DNA of 64,000 nucleotides. Source: Cryptosporangium aurantiacum (lineage in GTDB: Bacteria > Actinomycetota > Actinomycetes > Mycobacteriales > Cryptosporangiaceae). Every line of letters starts with the position of its first letter. The first letter of the stretch is position 1. The stretch is taken from positions 1 to 64,000 of the forward strand of contig NZ_FRCS01000014.1 in NCBI RefSeq assembly GCF_900143005.1, in the 5' to 3' direction. The notes under the pieces are model-generated. The model made no database searches. It was not told where the DNA came from and was given only the letters and a program-made list of their open reading frames with translations. The translations under genes were made by a program, and so were the position numbers. This document shows positions 17,670 through 26,691 of the stretch, in pieces.

Positions 17670-18845
17670 CTACTTCGCGGAGCGGGTGAAGTCTGCCGGG
17701 ATCAGCAGGTCGTCCGGGGTCAGCTGGTGGATCGACGACTTGCCGAGGCCGTACAGGGTCTCGCTGATGCCGTCGCGCAGGATCACCAGGACGTTGTTCA
17801 CGCCCTTCTCGCCGTTCGCGGCCATCCCCCACAGGTACGCGCGGCCGATCAGCACCGCGCGGGCGCCGAGCGCCAGCGCCTTGACGACGTCGCTGCCCCG
17901 GCGGACGCCGCCGTCGAGCAGCACCTCGATCTGGTCACCGACCGCGTCGACGACGCTCGGCAGCAGCCGGATCGTGGCCGGCGTCGAGTCGAGGTTGTTG
18001 CCGCCGTGGTTGGACACCGAGATCGCGGTGGCGCCGATGTCGACGGCGCGGCGGGCGTCGTCCGGGTGCGTGATGCCCTTGACCATGAACGGGCCGCCCC
18101 ACTGCTCGCGCAGCCAGGCCAGGTCCTCCCAGGTCGGCGACGGGGTCTGGATCCACTGCCCGTACGCGCCGAAGAACGTCGGAACCTCCTCGCCGGGCGC
18201 GACCAGGTTCGGGACCCCGAGGTCGGGCAGATGCCCGCTGCGGGCCCAGCGCAGCAGCCAGCCCGGCTTGAAGATCGCCTGCGGCGCGTACTTGCGGACG
18301 GCCTCGAAGTTGATCCGCTCGGGGATGAACGGGCTGCCCCAGTCACGACGCGAGTCGAAGATCCAGTCCAGCGTGACGATCAGACCCTTGGCACCGGCCG
18401 CGCGGGCACGCTCGGCGCGGGCGAGCATCGTGTCGCGGTCGCCGACCCAGTACGACTGGAAGAAGAGCTTCTCGTTCTCCTTGATCACGGCCTCGATCGG
18501 CTTCGACGCGAACGACGACAGGCCCATCGCGGTGCCGAGCTGGTGGGACGCCTTCGCGACCGCGACCTCGCCGGCCGGGTCGACGGCCTGGACACCGGTC
18601 GGCGAGATCAGCACCGGGAACGCGATCTCCTGGCCCATGACCGTGGTGGAGAGCTCGCGGGCGGCGGGCAGGTCGGCGATGCGCGGCCGGAACCCGAGCT
18701 CGCGGAACGCGGCGATGTTGTCGTCCATCGTCGCGCCGGCCTCGGACCCGGCTAAGAGTGCGAGATAGACGGCCTTCGGGAGCCGCTTCTTCGCCCGCCG
18801 CTGGGCTTCCGCGACGGTCTCAAACCAATCCCTGGTACTCGCCAT
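17670..18845 (-). CDS. MftD-like FMN-dependent alpha-hydroxy-acid oxidase family protein
   Basis: This 391-residue FMN (beta/alpha)8 enzyme closely resembles pre-mycofactocin synthase MftD. It begins WFETVAEAQRRAKKRLPK, then has TTVMGQEIAFPVLISPTGVQ, the catalytic SVSNHGGNNLDSTPA and the FMN-phosphate site VLLDGGVRRGSDVVKALALG. MftD converts the MftC product into redox-active pre-mycofactocin. None of mftA, B, C, E or F is visible here, so this is either a detached mftD or a paralogue acting on a hydroxy acid. The ATG at 18845 gives the family N-terminus; no good ribosome site is visible there. Confidence 0.75.
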   Translation of the reverse strand: MASTRDWFETVAEAQRRAKKRLPKAVYLALLAGSEAGATMDDNIAAFRELGFRPRIADLPAARELSTTVMGQEIAFPVLISPTGVQAVDPAGEVAVAKASHQLGTAMGLSSFASKPIEAVIKENEKLFFQSYWVGDRDTMLARAERARAAGAKGLIVTLDWIFDSRRDWGSPFIPERINFEAVRKYAPQAIFKPGWLLRWARSGHLPDLGVPNLVAPGEEVPTFFGAYGQWIQTPSPTWEDLAWLREQWGGPFMVKGITHPDDARRAVDIGATAISVSNHGGNNLDSTPATIRLLPSVVDAVGDQIEVLLDGGVRRGSDVVKALALGARAVLIGRAYLWGMAANGEKGVNNVLVILRDGISETLYGLGKSSIHQLTPDDLLIPADFTRSAK

Positions 18846-18964
18846 GTCTGTTCGGCTCTCGACTCGGGGACGCGGCATCGATGTCCGCGCCGGGGGTGAT
18901 GCCCTACCGTACGGCCATTACGGCACCCGGTGCCATAAGTTCAGCCGAAAACGTGACGCGCGAG

Positions 18965-19741
18965 TCACACCCCAAAAACCTCCCGGAAGCGGCGGACGGC
19001 CAGGTCGGGGTCGCCGCTCGCCCAGGCCTCCATGCCGACGACGCCGGAGTACCCGGACGCGGCGAGAGCCCGCGCCACCGCCGGGTAGTGGATCTCGCCG
19101 GTGCCCGGTTCGCACCGGCCGGGGACGTCGGCGACCTGGATCTCCCCCACCCACGGCAGGCAGCGCCTGGTCAGCTCGACGAGGTTCCCCTCGCCGATCT
19201 GGGCGTGGTAGAGGTCCAGGTTCAGCCGCAGGTAAGGGCTGTCCACGGCCTGCACCAGCGCCAGCGTGTCCGCCGCACGGGCGAACGGCGTGCCCGGGTG
19301 GTCGACCGCGGTGTTCAGGTTCTCCAGCGTGAAGACGACGTCGTGCTCGGCGCCCAGGTCGGCGATCCGGCGCAGCGTGTCCACCGCCGCAACCCAGTCC
19401 GGCCCGGTCAGATCCTCGGCCGGCCGGACCGGCAGTCCGTTCGGGTCCAGCCCGGTGCCGTGCAGGTTCAGGTTCGGACGACCCAGGCGACGCGAGGCCC
19501 CCACCGATTCGGCGGCGGTACGCAGCAGCTCCTCCGCGCCGTCCCGGTCGACGAGTTCGCCCCGCACGTACCCGGTCATCGACGTGAATCGCGCGCCGGT
19601 CGCGGCCAGCGCGTCCAGGTCCTTCGTCGTCCAGTCCCAGATCTCCACCGCGAAGCCGCGTTCGTGCAGCTCGGTCGCGCGGTCGGCGATCGGGCGGTCG
19701 CGGAAGACCATTTCGGCGCAGACCGCGAGGGTGAACGTCAC
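18965..19741 (-). CDS. hyi: hydroxypyruvate isomerase family TIM-barrel protein
   Basis: This 258-residue xylose-isomerase-like TIM barrel has the Hyi length and the diagnostic segment IQVADVPGRCEPGTGEIHY, with metal-binding Glu in FTLENLNT and His in NLNLHGTG. Hyi interconverts hydroxypyruvate and tartronate semialdehyde; relatives epimerise keto-sugars. The GTG start at 19741 overlaps the stop of the preceding dehydrogenase (GTGA). Membership in a sugar-importer operon with two Gfo/Idh/MocA dehydrogenases suggests it isomerises an oxidised cyclitol or sugar. That specific substrate is inference. Confidence 0.75.
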   Translation of the reverse strand: MTFTLAVCAEMVFRDRPIADRATELHERGFAVEIWDWTTKDLDALAATGARFTSMTGYVRGELVDRDGAEELLRTAAESVGASRRLGRPNLNLHGTGLDPNGLPVRPAEDLTGPDWVAAVDTLRRIADLGAEHDVVFTLENLNTAVDHPGTPFARAADTLALVQAVDSPYLRLNLDLYHAQIGEGNLVELTRRCLPWVGEIQVADVPGRCEPGTGEIHYPAVARALAASGYSGVVGMEAWASGDPDLAVRRFREVFGV

Positions 19742-20790
19742 AGCGTCACCGGCCGGTTCGTCGTCACCGACTCGACGCACGCCAGCGCCACCGCGAGCGC
19801 ACGGCGGGCGTCCCGGCCGGTGACCGCCGGCTCCCGGCCGGCCCGGACGGCGTTCGCGAACTCGGCGAACTCGGCCGTGTACGCGTCGAGGAACAGCTCG
19901 ACGTCGCCCCGGACGGTGTTCACTCGACGCCCGTCCGGTCCGAAGTGGGTCAGGGACGAGGCGGCCTGATCGCCCACGGTGACCATCCCCGCCGACCCGA
20001 ACACCTCGGCCCGGACGTCGTAGCCGTAGGTCGCGGAGAAGCTCGCCTCCGCGACCGCCCTGGCGCCGTTGTCGAACGTCAGCACGGTGACCGCGGTGTC
20101 GAGCAGGCCCGCCGACTTGTACTCCGGCGCCACCAGTGCGTCGGCGGTCGCGTACACCTCGACGACCTCGGCGTCCGGGTTGAACCAGAGCAGCGTGTCG
20201 AAGTCGTGGATCAGCGTCTGGGTGAAGATCGTCCACGGCGGCACCGCGCCGGGGTTCGCGAGCCCGGGGTCGCGGGTCAGCGAACGCAGCAGCTGGGGCG
20301 TGCCCACCCCGCCGGTGGCCACCACGTGGCGGGCGGCCGCGAACCCGGCATCGAACCGCCGGTTGAAGCCGACCTGCAGCGGCACGTCCGCAGCGGCGGC
20401 CAGCGCGCGGTCGGCCTCCTCGAGCGTCATCGACATCGGCTTCTCGCAGAAGATCGCCTTGCCCGCGCCCGCCGCCGCGACGATCAGCTCGCAGTGCGCG
20501 GTGCTGGACGCCGCGATCACCACGGCCTCGACCTCGTCGGAACCGATCAGCTCGGCGGGAGAACCGAACGCCTTGACGCCCAGTTGCGCGGCGAGCCGGG
20601 ACGCAGCGGCCGGCACCGCATCCGCGACCCCGGCCAGCTCCACGGTCGCCACCCGCCGGGCGAGGATCGCGGCGTGCGACGCCCCGATCCGCCCGGCCCC
20701 GATCAACCCGACCCGCACCGGCCTCACCGGCCCGGTCGACTGCCCCGGCCCGGCTGGCTCGGCGGCGAGGCCCGCCGCGCCCGCGGTCAC
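19738..20790 (-). CDS. Gfo/Idh/MocA oxidoreductase, inositol 2-dehydrogenase-like
   Basis: This 350-residue NAD(P)-dependent dehydrogenase has a Rossmann start RVGLIGAGRIGASHA (about residues 26-40), the family EKP motif in AIFCEKPMSM, and the substrate segment QTLIHDFDTLLW with catalytic Asp/His. This combination resembles myo-inositol dehydrogenases (IolG). The GTG start overlaps the previous stop (GTGA) and leaves a 24-residue Ala/Gly/Pro lead before the fold. A start further in is possible, but coupling favours this one. It is one of three such enzymes in the island. Confidence 0.8.
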   Translation of the reverse strand: MTAGAAGLAAEPAGPGQSTGPVRPVRVGLIGAGRIGASHAAILARRVATVELAGVADAVPAAASRLAAQLGVKAFGSPAELIGSDEVEAVVIAASSTAHCELIVAAAGAGKAIFCEKPMSMTLEEADRALAAAADVPLQVGFNRRFDAGFAAARHVVATGGVGTPQLLRSLTRDPGLANPGAVPPWTIFTQTLIHDFDTLLWFNPDAEVVEVYATADALVAPEYKSAGLLDTAVTVLTFDNGARAVAEASFSATYGYDVRAEVFGSAGMVTVGDQAASSLTHFGPDGRRVNTVRGDVELFLDAYTAEFAEFANAVRAGREPAVTGRDARRALAVALACVESVTTNRPVTL

Positions 20791-21932
20791 AGCGTCACCC
20801 AGCGGCGTTCGGCGATCGACGTCGCCATCGCCTCGACCGTGCGCGCCGCCACCAGCGCGTCAGCGATCGTCGCGCCGACCTGCACGCCGCCGACGATCGA
20901 CGTCGCGAGCCGATGCGCCTCGATCACCTTCAGGTCGTCGTACCCCATCGCGTTCCCGGCCGCGGGCTGGAACCGCGCCAGCTCCCCCGCGTCGCGGCCC
21001 ACCAGCACGGTCGACCAGGACGCGTCCTGGTAGTCCTGGTCGAGGCACACCCGCAGCTCCCCCATCCGTCGGAAATCCCAAGCCACCGCGCCGCGATCGC
21101 CGTGCACGACGATCTCGTAGGCGCTCTGCTCGCCCACGGCCACGCGCGACGCCGTCAGCGTCCCCCTGGCCCCGGACGCGAAGCGCAGCAGCGCCCCGAT
21201 GTAGTCCTCGTTCTCCACCGGCCCGTGCGGCCCGGTCCCCCGCGCGAAATGGGACCCGGCCGCGGCGGGCTTCGGCCTCGACGCGATGAACCGCCCCTCG
21301 TCCGCGACCAGCTCGGTGAGCTCTCCGACCACGTACCGGGCCAGGTCCGTCCCGTGGCACACCAGATCGCCGAGGACCCCGCTGCCCGCCGTCTCGGTGA
21401 AGAACCGCCACGACAGCGCGCCCTGCGGGTGGGCGGAGTAGTCGGCGAGGAACCGGACGTCCACCTGCTCCACCCGGCCGAGCCGCCCGTCGGCCACCAG
21501 CGACCGCGCGAGCGACACCGCCGGCGCGTTGCGGTAGTTGAAGCCCGCCGCCGAGCACACCCCGGCCGCCTCCACGGCGGCCGCGATCTCGGCGGTCTCG
21601 GCGGCGTTGCGCCCGGCGGGCTTCTCGATCCAGAGATGCTTGCCGGCCCGGGCGACCGCGACCCCGACGTCCCGATGCACGTGGTTGGGGCCGGTCACCG
21701 AGACGACGTCGAGGTCGTTCCGGGCGACCAGCACGCGCCAGTCGTCCACAAAATCGTCGAAGCCGTAGGACGAGGCCAGCGCCCGCAGCGACGGAACCGG
21801 ATCGGCGGCCGCGACCAACCGAGGCCGCAGGCCGAGGTCGGGGTAGTGCTGCGGTAACCGGGTCCAGGCCCGGGCGTGCACCTGTCCCATCCACCCGAGC
21901 CCGACCACGGCAACCCGGAGTTCGTCAGTCAC
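20787..21932 (-). CDS. Gfo/Idh/MocA family oxidoreductase
   Basis: This 381-residue dehydrogenase has the Rossmann turn [12 protein letters not shown] near residue 10, the EKP motif in [10 protein letters not shown] and the catalytic-region segment [16 protein letters not shown]. It is longer and clearly different from its neighbour at 19738, so they probably act on different epimers or successive steps. The GTG start overlaps the ABC ATPase stop and its stop overlaps the next start. Both dehydrogenase genes of this operon end with the same codons for VTL before TGA, which supplies the GTGA overlaps. The substrate is not proven. Confidence 0.8.
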   Translation of the reverse strand: MTDELRVAVVGLGWMGQVHARAWTRLPQHYPDLGLRPRLVAAADPVPSLRALASSYGFDDFVDDWRVLVARNDLDVVSVTGPNHVHRDVGVAVARAGKHLWIEKPAGRNAAETAEIAAAVEAAGVCSAAGFNYRNAPAVSLARSLVADGRLGRVEQVDVRFLADYSAHPQGALSWRFFTETAGSGVLGDLVCHGTDLARYVVGELTELVADEGRFIASRPKPAAAGSHFARGTGPHGPVENEDYIGALLRFASGARGTLTASRVAVGEQSAYEIVVHGDRGAVAWDFRRMGELRVCLDQDYQDASWSTVLVGRDAGELARFQPAAGNAMGYDDLKVIEAHRLATSIVGGVQVGATIADALVAARTVEAMATSIAERRWVTL

Positions 21933-22765
21933 GTACGGAGTTCCTTCACCTCGGACTCCAGCGCCTTCGCGACCTCGGAATCGCGCCCGAGTTCTTCCGC
22001 CAGTTCGTGGCTGAGCGCCTCCAGCTCGGAGCCGCCGGCCATCGCCGCGGTCAGCTCGTGCAGCGACATCTCGGTCTTCGGGTAGTCGCCCATGCTGCGG
22101 CCGCGGCGCAGCAGCATGAACCGGTCGCCGACCGGATACGCGTGATGCGGGTTGTGCGTGATGAAGACGACGCCGAGCCCGCGGTCACGCGCCCGGGCGA
22201 TGTACCGCAGCACGACGCCGGACTGCTTGACGCCGAGCGCGGCGGTCGGCTCGTCCAGGATCAGCACCCGCGCCCCGAAGTACACGGCACGGGCGATCGC
22301 GACGCACTGCCGCTCGCCACCGGAGAGCGTGCCGATCGGCTGGTCGACGTCGCGCAGGTCGATGCCCATCTGCGACAGCTCGGACTTCGTCGTGCGCTTC
22401 ATGAAGTCGACGTCCAGCCGCTTCCACGGCCCCCGGCCCTTGGTGGGCTCGGAGCCGAGGAAGAAGTTGCGCCAGACCGGCATCAGCGGCACCACCGCGA
22501 GGTCCTGGTAGACCGTGGCGATGCCGAGCGCCAGCGCCTCGCGCGGGCTGGAGAAGTGGCGCTCTTCGCCGTCGACGGCCAGCCGGCCGTCGGTGTGCTC
22601 GTGGGCTCCGGCGAGGATCTTGATGAACGTCGACTTGCCCGCGCCGTTGTCGCCGAGGACGCAGGTGACCTCGCCGGGGTGCACGGCGGTGGTGACGTCG
22701 GCCAACGCGATGATGTTGCCGTACCGCTTGCCGATGTCGGTGACTTCGATGATGGGCGTGGTCAT
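21929..22765 (-). CDS. sugar ABC transporter ATP-binding protein
   Basis: This 278-residue ATPase has Walker [10 protein letters not shown] (38-46), Q-loop VYQDLAV, signature LSGGERQ, Walker [11 protein letters not shown] and H-loop THNPHHA. A single nucleotide-binding domain of this FrcA type powers ribose/inositol-class importers as a homodimer. The C-terminal 40 residues are charged and helical. The ATG overlaps the permease stop (ATGA). It works with the permease and binding protein encoded just upstream. Confidence 0.9.
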   Translation of the reverse strand: MTTPIIEVTDIGKRYGNIIALADVTTAVHPGEVTCVLGDNGAGKSTFIKILAGAHEHTDGRLAVDGEERHFSSPREALALGIATVYQDLAVVPLMPVWRNFFLGSEPTKGRGPWKRLDVDFMKRTTKSELSQMGIDLRDVDQPIGTLSGGERQCVAIARAVYFGARVLILDEPTAALGVKQSGVVLRYIARARDRGLGVVFITHNPHHAYPVGDRFMLLRRGRSMGDYPKTEMSLHELTAAMAGGSELEALSHELAEELGRDSEVAKALESEVKELRT

Positions 22766-23811
22766 CGGGATCGCTCCGCTCGCCTGCGTACCGCTTCGTT
22801 GAGGAGCACCGCGCCCAGCAGCATCACGCCGAGGAACGCCTTGAGCCAGTTGTTGTCCCAGCCCGCGTAGACGATGCCCTGGTTGGCCATGCCGTAGATC
22901 AGCGCGCCGAGCGCCGCCCCGACCGCCGACCCGTAACCGCCGGTGAGCAGGCACCCGCCGACGACCGCGCAGATGATGTAGATGAACTCCTGGCCGACGC
23001 CGGTGTTGCTCTGCACGGTGGACGTGGTGAACAGCAGCAGCATGCCCACCAGCCAGCCGGCGCCCGCGCTGGTCATGAACAGCCCGACCTTGGTGCGGGC
23101 GACCGGCACCCCGACCTGGCGGGCGGAGGTCTGGGCGCCGCCGACCGCGAAGATCCAGTTGCCGACCCGGGTCTTGAGCAGCACCCAGGTCGCGAGCGCG
23201 GTGACCAGGATCCACCAGAACACCGACGCGTAGACCCGGCCGCCCGCGATCTCGATGTTCGAGCCGAACACCGCGTGCGGCTGGTCGTAGAACGGCACGT
23301 CGGTCATGCCCTGGATCGCGACCTGGCCGATGATCACCTTGACCAGCGCCAGGTCGATGCCCTGCAGGACGAAGAACGTCCCGAGCGTGACGATGAAGCT
23401 CGGCAGGCCGGTCCGCATCACGAGCACGCCGTTGACGAACCCGACCGACAGCGCCAGTACCAGCGCGACCAGCATCGCGGCCCAGATGTTCAGGCCCCAC
23501 TGGGTGGTCATGACGCCGACCGCGAGCCCGGTGAACCCGGTCATCGCCCCGGCGGAGAGGTCGAACTCCCCGCCGATCATCAGGAGTGCGACCGCCACCG
23601 CCATGATGCCGATCGTCGATGCCGACCGTAACCAGGTGCTCGCGCCGCTCGCGGTCGCGAACGTGTCGGTGATGACCGCGAAGAACACGAACACCGCGAC
23701 GGCAGCGATCAGCGCGCCGACTTCCGGCCGCTTGAGCACCTTGCCGAGGGCCGAATTACCGGCGACCCGCTCGTCCCGCTGTTCGGGTTTGCCGACGGTG
23801 GCGGTCGCCAT
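22762..23811 (-). CDS. sugar ABC transporter permease (RbsC/FrcC type)
   Basis: This 349-residue membrane protein has about ten helices and the family segments [16 protein letters not shown] (near residue 80) and [19 protein letters not shown] (near residue 280). These are characteristic of carbohydrate uptake transporter 2 permeases, which take up ribose, xylose, inositol and related compounds. The ATG at 23811 starts [11 protein letters not shown], one base after the binding-protein stop. The frame is open further upstream, but that would overlap the neighbour heavily. Confidence 0.9.
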   Translation of the reverse strand: MATATVGKPEQRDERVAGNSALGKVLKRPEVGALIAAVAVFVFFAVITDTFATASGASTWLRSASTIGIMAVAVALLMIGGEFDLSAGAMTGFTGLAVGVMTTQWGLNIWAAMLVALVLALSVGFVNGVLVMRTGLPSFIVTLGTFFVLQGIDLALVKVIIGQVAIQGMTDVPFYDQPHAVFGSNIEIAGGRVYASVFWWILVTALATWVLLKTRVGNWIFAVGGAQTSARQVGVPVARTKVGLFMTSAGAGWLVGMLLLFTTSTVQSNTGVGQEFIYIICAVVGGCLLTGGYGSAVGAALGALIYGMANQGIVYAGWDNNWLKAFLGVMLLGAVLLNEAVRRRAERSR

Positions 23812-23812
23812 G

Positions 23813-24775
23813 TCAGCGGGTTCCCTTGGCCGCGAACTCGCCCACCGCGTCGGCGTTCTCCTTGGTGATGAACGCCGGGCCGGAGTAGACCGGCTGGCCG
23901 CCACCGAAGTCGTTGCCGTTGATGCTCTTCAGGTACAGCGCGGTGACCGCCGCGTAGCCCTGCACGAACGGCTGCTGGTCGACCGCGAACTCGATCTTGC
24001 CGGACTTGATGTTCGTGATGACGTCCTGCGAGAGGTCGAACGTGGCGACCTTGGCCGAGCTACCCGACTGCTCCACCGCGGCGACCGCGTCGATCGCGTA
24101 CTGGCCGCCGAGCGTGAGGACGCCGTCGATGGTCTTGTCGGCCTGCAGCTTGGACGTGATCGTCGCCTGGACCGCGTTGTCGTCGGTGCCGTCGACCTGC
24201 AGGTTCGTCACCTTGCCGCCCATCGTGGAGGTGACCGCCTTGCAGCGCTCCTCCAGACCGACGTTGCCCGCCTCCTGGATCACGCACAGCGCGTTCTTCC
24301 AGCCGGCGGCCTTGAGCCGGGTGCCGACCGCGGCGCCCGCGATCTGCTCGCTCTGTCCGATGTGGGTCAGCGCGCCGAACTCCTGCCACTTCTCGATGCC
24401 AGAGTTGATCGTGATCACCGGGACGCCCGCGGCGACCGCGTTCTTCACGGACTGCTCGAGGCCGTCGGGGTTGGCCATCGAGACGATGACGCCGTCGACC
24501 TTGTCGGCGACCGCACCGTCGATGAGCTGGGACTGCTTGGCCGGGTCGGGGTCGGAGGAGTACTCGACCTTCACCCCGTAGTCCTTTCCGGCACGTTCGG
24601 CACCGGACTTCACCCGGTCCCAGAACGCGTCACCGGGGGCGCCGTGCGTGACGACCGCATACGTCAGGTCTAAGTCGCTCGCTTCGTCAGGGCCTTCCTC
24701 CTGGCCGGTGCCACTGCACCCGGCGACGGCGAGGAACAGGCCGACGATCACTCCGGCGACGGCGAACTTCTTCAT
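23813..24775 (-). CDS. sugar-binding lipoprotein of CUT2 ABC importer
   Basis: This 320-residue lipoprotein has a signal peptide ending in the lipobox LAVAGC (Cys20). A periplasmic-binding-protein type 1 fold follows: YAVVTHGAPGDAFWDRVKSG, VDGVIVSMANPDGLEQ and IDGVLTLGGQYAIDAVAA. It captures a monosaccharide or cyclitol outside the cell and delivers it to the permease encoded next. The ATG at 24775 has AGGAGA eight bases before it. It is the first gene of the operon and lies behind the promoter and operator at 24866-24908. Confidence 0.9.
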   Translation of the reverse strand: MKKFAVAGVIVGLFLAVAGCSGTGQEEGPDEASDLDLTYAVVTHGAPGDAFWDRVKSGAERAGKDYGVKVEYSSDPDPAKQSQLIDGAVADKVDGVIVSMANPDGLEQSVKNAVAAGVPVITINSGIEKWQEFGALTHIGQSEQIAGAAVGTRLKAAGWKNALCVIQEAGNVGLEERCKAVTSTMGGKVTNLQVDGTDDNAVQATITSKLQADKTIDGVLTLGGQYAIDAVAAVEQSGSSAKVATFDLSQDVITNIKSGKIEFAVDQQPFVQGYAAVTALYLKSINGNDFGGGQPVYSGPAFITKENADAVGEFAAKGTR

Positions 24776-24865
24776 TGAGTTCTCCTGGGGCGCGTTGTTC
24801 GCGTGTTCGCGATACTCCGGGGCTCCGATGCGGGCTTCGGGGCCGATCGTTGGCTGAGTGTGGTA

Positions 24866-24908
24866 GACACCACAGACGGTGTCAAGAGTTTGTCCGGACA
24901 TATTGACA
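24866..24908. promoter_or_regulatory. divergent promoter/operator of the cyclitol transport operon and gntR
   Basis: The minus-strand operon has a consensus -35 TTGACA (24880-24885 on plus). The plus strand has TTGACA at 24903-24908. Between them lies the perfect palindrome TGTCCGGACA (24891-24900), which recurs in variant form at 25700-25709 before the catabolic operon. A second symmetric pair, GACACC (24866-24871) and GGTGTC (24878-24883), overlaps the minus -35. The likely binder is the GntR protein encoded at 24954; that is inferred. Confidence 0.65.
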
Positions 24909-24953
24909 ACCCGTTACGCTCGATCTGTGACCGGTGATCACGGGAGAGGCGCA

Positions 24954-25694
24954 ATGCACCCGCACACCCACATCACGCTCGACCGGAGCAGCCCGGTCCC
25001 GCTCTACTTCCAGGTCGCCGAGCAGCTCGAAGAGGCGATCCTCACCGGCACGCTGGGGGCCGGTGAGCGGATCGGCAACGAAGTGGCGCTCGCCGCCGAC
25101 CTCGGACTGTCCCGTCCTACCATGCGCCAGGCCATCCAGGTGCTGGTCGACAAGGGACTGCTGGTGCGCAAGCGCGGTGTCGGCACCCAGGTCGTGGCCG
25201 GCCGGGTGCATCGCCCGCTGGGGCTGACCAGCCTCTACGACGACCTGATGAAGGCCGGCCAGCGGCCGCGGACGGTCGTGCTGAAGATGGACGTCGTCTA
25301 CCCGGACGACCAGGTGCGGGCGGAGCTGCGCCTGGCCGACGACGCCCAGGTCTGGTACTTGGAACGGCTGCGCTCGGTCGGCTCCGACCCGCTCGCGCAC
25401 ATGACGAACTACCTGCCGACCGACGTCGTCGACCTGGCGGCGGTCGACCTCGGCGAGACCGGGCTGTACGAGGCGATGCGCCGGGCCGGCGTGGTGATGC
25501 GGGTGGGCAGGCAGCGGATCAGCGCCCGCCGCGCCGAGGCCGCCGAGGCGCGGATGCTCGGCGAGTCCGAGGGTGCGCCGCTACTCACGATGGAGCGCAC
25601 GACCTACGACGACGCCGGCCGCGCGGTCGAGTACGGCACCCATGCGTACCGCCCCGATCGTTACTCATTCGAGTCCACGCTGGTGGACCGTTGA
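24954..25694 (+). CDS. GntR-family regulator with UTRA domain (HutC type)
   Basis: This 246-residue repressor has a winged helix at residues 10-80 (VPLYFQVAEQLEEAILTG, ALAADLGLSRPTMRQAIQVL, GVGTQVVAGRV). A UTRA ligand-binding domain follows (VWYLERLRSVGSDPLAHM to YRPDRYSFE). It most likely senses a phosphorylated or free cyclitol intermediate and controls both flanking operons. The ATG at 24954 has GGGAGAGG just upstream. A GTG at 24927, six bases after a possible -10 TACGCT (24915-24920), would give nine extra residues on a leaderless message. Confidence 0.85.
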   Translation: MHPHTHITLDRSSPVPLYFQVAEQLEEAILTGTLGAGERIGNEVALAADLGLSRPTMRQAIQVLVDKGLLVRKRGVGTQVVAGRVHRPLGLTSLYDDLMKAGQRPRTVVLKMDVVYPDDQVRAELRLADDAQVWYLERLRSVGSDPLAHMTNYLPTDVVDLAAVDLGETGLYEAMRRAGVVMRVGRQRISARRAEAAEARMLGESEGAPLLTMERTTYDDAGRAVEYGTHAYRPDRYSFESTLVDR

Positions 25695-25699
25695 CTTAA

Positions 25700-25744
25700 T
25701 GTCCTGACAAAGTCTTGACGCGATTCAGGGCTCCGTCCTAGCGT
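25700..25744 (+). promoter_or_regulatory. operator and promoter of the cyclitol catabolic operon
   Basis: TGTCCTGACA (25700-25709) differs by one base from the palindrome at 24891-24900. It is followed by -35 TTGACG (25715-25720), an 18-base spacer and -10 TAGCGT (25739-25744), about 50 bases before the first start codon. The arrangement suggests control by the GntR protein encoded immediately upstream. Confidence 0.6.
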
Positions 25745-25794
25745 TCTCAGCGGCACCGACGCCCCGCGGTGCCGTCGACCGCGACGGAGGCAGC

Positions 25795-26691
25795 ATGGCC
25801 CGAAGCGCTTTCGCTGACAGCCTGGCCGAGGTGACCGAGATCCGCGCCCGCGAGCCGGGCCGGGTCGCTGCTCTGCTGGCCGCCCGCCGCAAGCGCGCGA
25901 CGCTGCCCGCCGACGGCCGCCTGATGCTGGTCGCCTGCGACCACCCGGCGCGGGGTGCGCTGGCGGTGCGTGGGCGGGCGGACGCGATGGCCGACCGCGC
26001 CGACATGCTGGCGCGATTACGCACCGCGATCGACCGGCCCGGCGTCGACGGGCTGCTCGCCACCGCGGACGTGCTCGAGGACCTGCTGCTGCTCGGCGCG
26101 CTCGAGGACAAGGTCGTCGTCGCGTCGATGAACCGCGGCGGGCTGGCCGGAAGCGCGTTCGAGCTCGACGACCGGATGACCGCCTACGACGTCCAGGGCA
26201 CGATCGACGCCGGGTTCAACGGCGCGAAGATGCTGCTGCGCGTCGACCTGGACGACGCAGCCTCGGTCACCACGCTGGAGTCCTGCGCCCGGGCGATCAC
26301 CGACCTGAGCCGCGCCGGGCTGCTCGCGATGGTCGAGCCGTTCCTGTCCCGGCGGGTCGACGGCAAGGTCGTCAACGACCTCTCCCCCGACGCGGTGATC
26401 CGGGCCGTGCACATCGCCCAGGGGCTCGGCGCGTCCAGCGCCTACACCTGGATGAAGCTGCCGGTGGTCAAGGACATGGCCCGGGTGATGACCGCGACCA
26501 CGCTGCCGACGCTGCTGCTCGGCGGCGACCCGACCGGGCACCCCGACGAGACGTACGCGGAGTGGGCGAAGGCGCTCGCACTGCCGTCGGTACGCGGTCT
26601 GGTCGTGGGGCGGGCGCTGCTGTACCCGCCCGACGACGACGTGGTCGCCGCGGTCGACACCGCGGTCTCGCTGGTGCGGGCGGCGGCATGA
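25795..26691 (+). CDS. Cgl0159-family (beta/alpha)8 aldolase-like protein
   Basis: This 298-residue protein resembles the Cgl0159 family found in actinobacterial inositol clusters. Features are LMLVACDHPARGA near residue 45, the Asp-rich VDGLLATADVLEDLL, MNRGGLAGSAFELDDRM, a Lys in GFNGAKMLLRVD and the C-terminal phosphate-site-like LGGDP. It probably replaces IolJ, cleaving the 6-phospho-5-dehydro-2-deoxygluconate to dihydroxyacetone phosphate and malonate semialdehyde. That step is inference from family context. It is the first gene of the operon, and its stop overlaps iolB (ATGA). Confidence 0.75.
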   Translation: MARSAFADSLAEVTEIRAREPGRVAALLAARRKRATLPADGRLMLVACDHPARGALAVRGRADAMADRADMLARLRTAIDRPGVDGLLATADVLEDLLLLGALEDKVVVASMNRGGLAGSAFELDDRMTAYDVQGTIDAGFNGAKMLLRVDLDDAASVTTLESCARAITDLSRAGLLAMVEPFLSRRVDGKVVNDLSPDAVIRAVHIAQGLGASSAYTWMKLPVVKDMARVMTATTLPTLLLGGDPTGHPDETYAEWAKALALPSVRGLVVGRALLYPPDDDVVAAVDTAVSLVRAAA

